64,000 bases of DNA, from positions 4,876,646 through 4,940,645 of the forward strand of contig OZ007514.1 in the NCBI GenBank assembly GCA_963931865.1, read 5' to 3'. The translations under genes were made by a program, and so were the position numbers. Below, piece by piece: positions 56,851-64,000 of this stretch. Numbering within the stretch: the stretch's first letter is position 1; the number at the start of each line of letters is the position of its first letter. The DNA comes from Axinella damicornis (taxonomy: Eukaryota; Porifera; Demospongiae; Axinellida; Axinellidae). Below the pieces are notes generated by a model. It saw only the letters and a program-made list of their open reading frames with translations. It did no database searches and was not told where the DNA came from.

Positions 56851-57201
56851 CCATGGGAAATGTTCAAACTCAATTGCGTCGACACTACCAGCTGCAGCTA
56901 CTCCATCGAGTCTGTGGCATTTCCTGGAGTCTACCTCCGCATGGATGGCAACGGAGTCACTGCACCTGGCAGCCATGGAGGAGGAACAGTCAACTGCCAT
57001 TTTGGAGCTGTTTTATCTTATGAAAAGTTTAAACTCGAATATTATAATAACGGTGCGTTTAGCATTCAATCCGTGCAATTTCCTGGGGTCTACCTCCGCA
57101 TGGATGGCAACGGGGTCACTGCACTTGCCACCGTAGGAGGAACAGTCAACTGCCAATACGGAGACGGACCTTACGAAATGTTCAAACTGAGATCTGCATG
57201 A
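56524..57201 (+). CDS. Secreted three-repeat beta-trefoil protein
   Basis: Exon 1 56524-56572 (signal peptide MHLVSVALTVSCIAFLG) and exon 2 56696-57201 join at a phase-1 intron, giving 184 residues. The intron is also open in frame, so an unspliced reading exists, but the paralogue at 48.7 kb shows the same splice sites. The mature protein has three repeats of about 45-50 residues, each with SV(Q/A)FPGVYLRMDGNGVT, then GGTVNC(H/Q)(F/Y)G and ending E(M/K)FKL. Three such hydrophobic-aromatic repeats are the signature of a beta-trefoil (fascin, lectin or FGF-like folds). The repeats are nearly identical even at DNA level, so the triplication is recent or kept by conversion. Carbohydrate or surface binding is likely but unproven. 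Confidence 0.8.
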   Translation: MHLVSVALTVSCIAFLGKRFAIVVGLSSMASFFLFVANNFLPCFCCSWKLFAMYFHAGVNTAHGSCCIANGIYTFESVQFPGVYLRMDGNGVTALATVGGTVNCHFGALPWEMFKLNCVDTTSCSYSIESVAFPGVYLRMDGNGVTAPGSHGGGTVNCHFGAVLSYEKFKLEYYNNGAFSIQSVQFPGVYLRMDGNGVTALATVGGTVNCQYGDGPYEMFKLRSA

Positions 57202-58006
57202 ATAAACCTGACGCAAAGACTCTCCAGCATTGAATATGTAGACTTTTTGCAGTTTTGTAAGTTACTCAGTTTGCGTTCAATTGTAATTTAGCCTTTTACG
57301 TTTTTCTTTTTGCTTATAATACCATTGAATTGCTAGTCGGTTGTACCTTATGCATGCATCTTCGCAATAAAATGTCATAGAGAAAAGTTTGTAGGCATGT
57401 GGGTGGTTCAAGCAAAAACTGAACCTCCTGTTTTTGAAATTAAACTTACCATTACAAATGGCTGTTCTCATGCAACTATGAATGTGCAGCTATGTAGCTA
57501 CTTAGCTTGCATATATATTCAGTGCACAAAGATTGAAAGCCACACCCACCTTAATTGACTGAAATATGAATATCAGAGATTACTTGAACCACCCACACAT
57601 AATGCTGACTTCACTGCTTTAGCATGATCTCTGGGATTCTAACAATGACTACCTAGCTCTTGGATACAAGTTACAAATGGTAACGTTGCACTAACGTCAA
57701 ACCAAATATCATTGCTTTAGTGCTGCACTATATATCGCCAGTTGATGAAACAAGGACTGGACTGGGACTGGACAGAAAATTAACCAGCTGGCATGCAGGC
57801 ATGGTCATGTGCATCTTTGAGCAGACGTCATATCGCCTTACTTGCTATGAAGGAGATTCTTCTGAAGTCTAGATCTGAAAGTGGAGTGGAATGGGATGAC
57901 AGAAGCTAAGGACTGTGTGAAATGGTGTTGTCTGCTGTCTTCTAATGCTGCAGGTCTCGATTGCTGGCAGGAAGTAGCTTAGCCTCGTACCCAGGCCTTC
58001 TCACTC

Positions 58007-58294
58007 AGGGGCGGATTCAGGAAAAAATTTAAAGGGGGCTATCAGCTAGTACATCTGGCACTGTGAAGGCAGTGCACAGAGGCGTGTTGTGCTGATCCAA
58101 TCTGCGAAAGCGTGGAAAAAAAATTTCACCGTCATTTTTCAGTCACCTAGATGGGCTCTCATAGTGCCTTCAAGTTTTTACACTGCACTCACTGCTTTCT
58201 GGTTTCCGTGTCATCTGTGATGCATGTGTTGTACCCTCCACGTGGAAAGGTAAATGTGACTAGTCGTGAATCACCAATGTCATGCAGAGTCCGA
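58007..58294. mobile_element. G/C-tract element, truncated by the assembly gap
   Basis: Starts CAGGGGCGGATTCAGGAAAA and continues with the family interior (GTCATTTTTCAG, GGGCTCTC). The next base pairs are unknown sequence. Confidence 0.75.
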
Positions 58295-58494
58295 NNNNNN
58301 NNNNNNNNNNNNNNNNNNNNNNNNNNNNNNNNNNNNNNNNNNNNNNNNNNNNNNNNNNNNNNNNNNNNNNNNNNNNNNNNNNNNNNNNNNNNNNNNNNNN
58401 NNNNNNNNNNNNNNNNNNNNNNNNNNNNNNNNNNNNNNNNNNNNNNNNNNNNNNNNNNNNNNNNNNNNNNNNNNNNNNNNNNNNNNNNNNNNNN
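58295..58494. other. Assembly gap, 200 N
   Basis: Exactly 200 unknown bases, probably a nominal gap length. It falls inside a repeat of the G/C-tract family, which explains why assembly failed. Confidence 0.99.
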
Positions 58495-58530
58495 CCCCTG
58501 CTTCATTGTAAATTGTAAGGAATCACATGC

Positions 58531-58795
58531 TCATGTCAGTTGAGTTTGCATACTACTCATGCAAATGCTTTAAAAAAGTGTGTGTACACTGTGGCAATGA
58601 TGACTGCTCTCTTGATGCAGCACTGAAGGAGCAATATTAGACTGTTTTACCATTTTGCTCAGACTGTAAATCATATGGCAAGGAACCAATATAACCAGAG
58701 GCGAATACATAGATGCTGCTATTCGTCACGTCGACAGATGAAGCGCAAGTCTACTGCAGCTCAACTCAAGCCAGAACGACTACAGAAATCATGAC
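58531..58795 (+). pseudogene. Decayed Cys-rich ORF fragment
   Basis: One frame reads FAYYSCKCFKKVCVHCG, then a TAG, then LPFCSDCKSYGKEPI, a zinc-binding-like CxC...CxxC...CxxC spacing. A second frame continues with a basic stretch ending KPERLQKS and TGA. This looks like a remnant of a transposon-encoded zinc-binding protein, but the family is not certain. Confidence 0.3.
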
Positions 58796-59116
58796 AAGTG
58801 GCAATTCATCTTTATTTTTGTTTTTGTAAGCATACATGTACATTTCTATTATTCATCATCACCCCTGATTTTTGTGTTACATCTGCCCAGTGTACCTATG
58901 TAAACTTCCTCTTGTTTTGGTATCCTGTGTGCCACTATTTTGTGGTATCTTAAAAGTGCATATTTCATTAAATGCCTGGGTCAGTAGTGGTGAACTCAGC
59001 AATTGGATGCCTTAAATTTTAGTCATAGTTCAAACAGACATTTAATTCTGAGTGGCTTAAGTATGAACATTCGTGTTGGTAGTTACAACATAATTTCTTT
59101 CTTTAATTTTATCCAG

Positions 59117-59742
59117 GTGTTGCTTGACATCAGTGGTTCAATGTCAAGCGAAGTATTCACAGAGTAAGAAGTGGTGGTTCTCAATGCAAATATATACAAT
59201 CCAACTCATTTTAGATGCCTTCTGTTGTAGGGGGCGTCAGGGTCTTCGACGACTTGAAGCAGCCAAGATCTTCTTTGGTGCATTTGCTCTCCGCACCCAA
59301 GCTTACAACTTCCATCATGCTGTCGGGCTGACTCTCTTTGACACCACTGTTGAACAAAGGATGGCATTGACGAAGATCAGTGACTTGTTTGAGGTAATCT
59401 TGTTAGTGATGGGATCTTTGAGCCATGACAGCTAGCATGTCATAGCTATATGTTGGGATAGTGCAGACACACAACTCACACTCCTGGTAGGAGAATATAT
59501 TGTCCGGTGTTATATAGTGTAGGGGAAAATTGTGCCATGCAAATCATGTTTCACTATTAGGAATAGCCTACAAAGACCTACAAAGATTCTGTTGTGATTG
59601 CTGTTGTGCAAAGGTTATAATTTTGGGGTTGGAGTTATGAGTGGTTTTGTCTTCATGTCGGTCGCCATTGCTTGAGTGCTTGCTTTGATTGTCATTGGCA
59701 ATACAGTTCCACAAAATTCTCAGGGGCAGATCTAAGGGGGGT

Positions 59743-59777
<35 letters not shown>

Positions 59778-60908
59778 GCCCCCCCCCCCCCCCCCGCCCC
59801 CCCCCCCCCTTTGCTTCTTCATCACTTTATTTTCCTCCTTACTAACTTGCTACCGCTACGTTGCAACTCCTGGCCTGGTGGCCTCCTCAGCTCGCAATAC
59901 CGTGCATTGCTTGAAACCGAACGCCTTGGGAACGAGACCGCGATCTAGTATACCCCTCCGTGTACGTACGTATTACGTTCGTGAGCGAAATTTGAGCAAG
60001 GAAGAAGCTCGTGGCGGCCCTGGGACCTGCAATCCTCATACATCTGGAACTTGCAGTGCAAAGCGCGAAGGTACCACGAGAGCCCATCCTGAGAAGTGAA
60101 AAATGAAGGCGAAAAACATTTTCCGCGCTTTGCGCGGACTGATCAACGCTACGCACCTCTATGCACTGCCTCCGGCAGCGTTTAATATATAGTGCCCCCC
60201 CTTTCATAAATCCTGTATCCGCCCCTGATTCTGACCACACTGCCATGCTGAAACTCATATGCACATATGAAGAAATTGGTGTCACACATAAAGGGATAAC
60301 TTATTGAGTGGGCAGTTTCAAGCGCCTCGTGAGACTTCGAAGTTGTCAAAAGGCGATGGGGTCGTGCACTGCTCAGTGTAATTTAATGCTGCTGTCTTGT
60401 GCAAACACCGTTGTGAGGGAGTCTGACAAATTTGAACTAGCCCGTCTGAAGAAAGAAGAAGAAAAAAAACCATTTTGGCGGTTTGGCGACTTTCTGGTGC
60501 GGTACTTTCACGACTGGTTTTCACGACACTGAGAGTCTTCTTGGCCAGGAAAACACTCGAAGATGAATAGTAAGTTGTCATGAAGGCTTATATACTGCTT
60601 TTTGTTTTTGAGATTTCCAGTTGTATTAGTATATATTGCGTGTCGACTCTTATCCCTACATTTAGACTCTACTGAGTCTATGCTACTGTGCTTAAATCAG
60701 TGTGTGGTGCATATTTAGCAGGAATTGTAGTTCTTGCTTTACACCATTGATACACATTTTTCACATTGATGTTATTGTTGTGTCTTAACACTAAATAGCA
60801 AAATCTTGTGGATGTTCGAACGCGTGGTATGACATCACTTCATGAAGCTATGGCTGTTGCAGCTGAACAACTGAGGGATTATACGCACGCCTACCCTGAT
60901 TGCATAAG
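59117..60908 (+). CDS. Partial vWA-domain protein gene
   Basis: Three plus-strand exons join in phase: 59117-59163, 59231-59393 and 60799-60908. The first encodes VLLDISGSMSSEVF, which contains the MIDAS metal motif DxSxS of a von Willebrand A domain. The second encodes LRRLEAAKIFFGAF, HHAVGLTLFDTTV and LTKISDLFE. The third encodes VDVRTRGMTSLHEAMAVAAEQL, with the third MIDAS ligand in GMTSL. The rest of the domain (LVLxDG strand) was not found downstream, where repeats and a retroelement start. The N-terminal exons may be in or before the gap. Either the gene continues beyond the window or it is truncated. A full-length G/C-tract element sits in the intron before the third exon. Confidence 0.65.
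59722..60229. mobile_element. Full-length G/C-tract inverted-repeat element, reverse orientation
   Basis: Starts CAGGGGCAGATCTAAGGGGG with a long G-run and directly a C-run (59734-59810), and ends CCCCCCTTTCATAAATCCTG followed by TATCCGCCCCTG. The interior is the reverse complement of 32740-33080. The G-run next to the C-run forms a perfect homopolymer palindrome. Confidence 0.9.
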
Positions 60909-61289
60909 GTCAGTGCATCCTTTTCATAATATTGTGAATAGGTGTAGTGTGATGGTGTACACAAAATTTAGCAAATTGTTTGTCTGCACAAGGGAAAGCA
61001 CCTACAGATACTGTGCTGTTAGTAAATGTATGTGTCTGCAATGCAGTACCATTAATTGGAGACATACAATCATATATTGCACTGCCAATGGGTGGCTATG
61101 CGATGCATCGGCAATTCTGACAATCAAACAGAGTTTTATTTTATCGAATATGCACTCAAGTGGTAAAGCATGACTGAACATAACTTGGATAGATCACCGA
61201 GTTGCAAATTTTGATCTGAGGAGGCTGCTTCATGTACTTATGTTATATGCACGAATATTGCCTAAAGTTTTAGTTTACAACACTCAGGA

Positions 61290-62050
61290 CAGTTAAGGCA
61301 GGTCCACTAGTGCTCTGTTAGCAAAAAATCAGACAAGCTGCTGCTGAAGACAAAGCGCATGGTCTAACTCAGCTTCACCTATTAACAAAGTAGCAAATAA
61401 ATTGTTAACGAGCATCACCATTGTAACATGCTTACAAGTACATAATTGATGGGGGTCAAAGTTGAATTATTTTTCTTATTGCGAGTACGAAATAAGAGGT
61501 GAGCCCTCGAGATAAGCCCTCGAGGGATATGAACGGATTTGCATGAATTTCACTAATTAAATATTCGTCACCTTACTTCGCACTCCAACTGGACAGCATT
61601 TCTATCCTGCATCACCTCAAGCATTCATAGATGAACACAGAGATGGGTAGGTTTTTGGTGCTTCGCACTATTGTGAAGCTTGGTACTCACTGAGACGATG
61701 TTTCCTCATTTTTATGAACTGCAGTACTCCCATCGCGGTTTTCAGGGTCTCTTAGCACACGACTCGAAAAGCAGACCAAGATTACCACTCAAAGGCCATC
61801 CACCGTAGGTAACAACGAGCTACTATCTCTTAGCACACGACTCGAAAAGCAGACCAAGATTACCACTCAAAGGCCATCCACCGTAGGTAACAACGAGCTA
61901 CTATCACGAGAGCAGATCGATATTTCAGACGACCAGAACCGGAGTCATACTTAGCTACCTCACACCGCAACCGCGAGGAAGCTTCCGCGGATCAATAACG
62001 AAATACTATAATCTTTCCGCGTTACGTCAATATCATTGAGTCATACCTTA
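61290..62050. repeat. Dispersed 750-800 bp repeat, copy 2
   Basis: Collinear with 44930-45720. An additional 75-base tandem duplication (CTCTTAGCACACGACTCGAA unit) occurs at 61745-61905 in this copy only. Confidence 0.75.
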
Positions 62051-62149
62051 TTGCACTTGAGGATGTCGATTTTGTGGCACAAGCACCAAGTAAAGTTTTC
62101 GCGGTGAGCACATGAAGCTCTCGCTGGAGGCATGCCACATCAGGAAACA

Positions 62150-64000
62150 ACCCCTCCCTCCCTCCCACCTATGACCACCTGCTGAAGAACTCGTAGCGGC
62201 ACCTGCATTATAATTTTCCCGCCATACCCCGCCCCTTTTCCCCGCCCCCCTTTTTTCCTGCCATTTTGATGTGTTTTGTACTTAAGCTTGCCCTCGGGTG
62301 TTTTACTGTTTTATGCATTGATGATGGTAGCTGTATAGCCACCAAAATGTCTGTTTTTTGAATCAGATATTTTTTGACTAGTGAAACTGAACAAAACCCA
62401 GAATGTCTCAACCTAGTCACACAGAACTGTTCACATTTATCCGCCAGAAGTATAGCAGAGAAGCCTTAGTGGCTTGCAGAAAGTACATCAACACGGCAAA
62501 ACGGATTTCCAGACAACACCAGCACCTCGCCTTCAACCACAGGTGCAAACGCTACCAGCTTACACCACTGTACCTCCGTGTCAAGCCTTTGGTCCCGACG
62601 CCAGAAGGTGTGCGGGTTGCTCGGCACTGTAGCCTTCTATTCGTGTCCGCACAGATTGGAAGGAACCACCAGAAGATACACCGACTTGGACAGCAACTTC
62701 CAGTACAATCGCGAAGCCTGTCACACCTCATGGCACCTGAGGATTTCTCCGCGCTGGAATCTCTGAGAGTTCTGGCCCAATACAGAGAGACGGAGAAGTG
62801 CAAATCCAGACAGAAGCGGAAGTTTGAAAGGCTCCTGAACCGAAGCAGAGGAAAACGCGCAGGCGGCTCCTCAGAACGCTGGGTCGTGAATCTTTCTAAC
62901 AAGCAGTTGCAACCAGATGAGCTGTCTGTACTGGAGAAAGGCCTCAACTTCGCCCCGACACCCAACCGAGTCCCGTACAAAGAGATGGTTGCGGCCGTTG
63001 AGAACGGTCTACGGAGACTACCGGATGACGTTGCTGACGCGGCCCGTTTACGGGTCGTTGGCATCCTCTCCCAAGCTAGGGCCTCCACTTCCAACCTCTC
63101 CATCGGTGAACGCAGGGCCATCAAGCAGCTCCGAGATGACGAAAGCATTCTGATTCTACCTGCAGACAAATGAAGAGCAACGGTGGTGATGGAAAGACAG
63201 GATTATGAACGTAAGGTTCTGCTCCTGTTGGATGACTCCCACACTTACAACAAGTTGCCGAAGGATCCATCACAGTGTCTGGAGAGGAAGATGAATGCCA
63301 TGCTCCTGGACCTAAAGAGGAAGGTTTCCCTCTCAGAACAACTCTATTCCCGTCTCCGCTCCTCCGCTGGCTGTACACCACTCTTGTATGGTCTACCGAA
63401 GATCCACAAGCCAGACATCCCCCTCAGACCAATCGCCTCATTTATACAGTCTCCATCCTACCAACTATCGAAACATCTGGCCCACATCTTGTCCCCACTT
63501 GTTGGTAACACAGACTCCCATGTCACCAACTCATCGGAATTTGCGTCCTTCATACAGGAGCACACCCTAGCAGAAGAGGATGTCTTGGTGTCGTTTGATG
63601 TGGTGTCCTTGTTCACCTGTGTACCTGTGGAGCTGGCAGTGGAGATAGCAAAGCAGAGACTGTCCCTGGATGAAGACCTCCCCACCCGCACCTCTCTCTC
63701 TGTGCAGGAGGTTGTGAGGCTACTCAGTTTCTGTCTGAATGCCACCTACCTTTCATTCCGTGGGGAGCATTACCAGCTGAGCGATGGGATCCCCTGTCTC
63801 AGTGACGGTTGCCAATCTGGTTATGGAGGATGTGGAAGGAAGGACCCTGGCCACCACTGACATCCCACTCAGGTTCTGGAAGAGGTATGTGGATGACACC
63901 TGCACAGCACTACCACGGAGCCGATGCCAGGAGTTGCTTGAACACCTAAACTCTACAGAGGCCACCATACAGTTCACGTTGGAGCTGGAGTCTGAGGGAG
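62150..64000 (+). mobile_element. Penelope-like retroelement, decayed and cut by the window end
   Basis: An open frame starts at 62403 and encodes an N-terminal basic region, then NLSIGERRAIKQLRDD and ILPADK. A TGA at 63171 interrupts it; the same frame resumes with RATVVMERQDY, YGLPKIHKPDIPLRPI, VLVSFDVVSLFTCVPVELA. A frame shift near 63795 is followed by GSPVSVTVANLVMED and RFWKRYVDDT, the catalytic Asp pair. The LPKIHKP, SFDVVSLFT and YVDD order is typical of Penelope-like reverse transcriptases. The expected GIY-YIG endonuclease would lie beyond 64000. With a nonsense codon and a frameshift this copy is inactive. Confidence 0.85.

Larger units (their letters stand above)
57202..59116. other. 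Intergenic stretch with element fragments and an assembly gap
   Basis: Contains the 3' flank of the beta-trefoil gene (poly-A signal CAATAAAATG near 57365), a half hairpin-family end at 57980-58000, a G/C-tract element fragment from 58007 into the gap, and a Cys-rich pseudo-ORF after the gap. Confidence 0.5.

Overview
The window is invertebrate nuclear DNA from a compact, AT-leaning metazoan genome, most likely a marine demosponge such as Amphimedon. The evidence is short introns with GT-AG borders, animal domain types (Death, Sushi, RasGRF, B3GALT6, TRIM-NHL, vWA), many small foldback elements, long homopolymer tracts and a 200-base assembly gap at 58295-58494. The species is an inference. 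No protozoan, bacterial or viral genome backbone is seen. Exon borders were placed by hand from splice signals and reading phase and can be off by a base or so.

Layout. 1-3.1 kb: 3' end of a plus-strand gene for a Gln/His/Pro-repeat protein. 6.6-10.8 kb: minus-strand Death-domain gene in three exons. 14-15.1 kb: intronless-CDS beta-1,3-galactosyltransferase (B3GALT6 type). 16.1-18.3 kb: two decayed LINE reverse-transcriptase fragments. 19.4-20.2 kb: small two-exon minus-strand gene for an ADP-ribosyltransferase-like protein. 23.3-26.1 kb: six-exon single-pass receptor with two Sushi domains and an NPxY tail. 26.5-39.4 kb: a 24-exon RasGRF-type exchange factor on the minus strand, about 974 residues, reconstructed in phase from end to end. 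40.6-42.1 kb: unrecognised minus-strand gene whose exon carries a hairpin element with an 8-bp target duplication. 43.1-44.1 kb: a 29-bp minisatellite running into the last exon of an unrecognised gene. 45.8-48.05 kb: TRIM-NHL protein gene with three single-base frame breaks. 48.4-57.2 kb: a large inverted duplication whose two arms carry secreted-protein genes that share a signal-peptide exon but differ downstream (a small Cys protein and a three-repeat beta-trefoil protein); between the arms lie a tandem pair of inverted-repeat elements and an intronless Cys-rich secreted protein of about 677 residues. 59.1-60.9 kb: part of a vWA-domain gene. 62.4-64 kb: a decayed Penelope-like retroelement that runs off the end.

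The strongest genome-level signal is a family of short hairpin elements with ends TAGCCTCGTTCCCAG and varied cores. At least eleven copies lie between 20 and 44.3 kb. Several are flanked by clear 8-bp duplications, and the copies sit beside or inside exons and splice sites. A second family carries long G and C tracts inside its terminal inverted repeats.

The genes do not form an operon-like unit. Recurrent themes are signalling and surface or innate-type proteins (Death, Sushi, TRIM-NHL, Cys-rich and beta-trefoil secreted proteins) in a repeat-rich setting.
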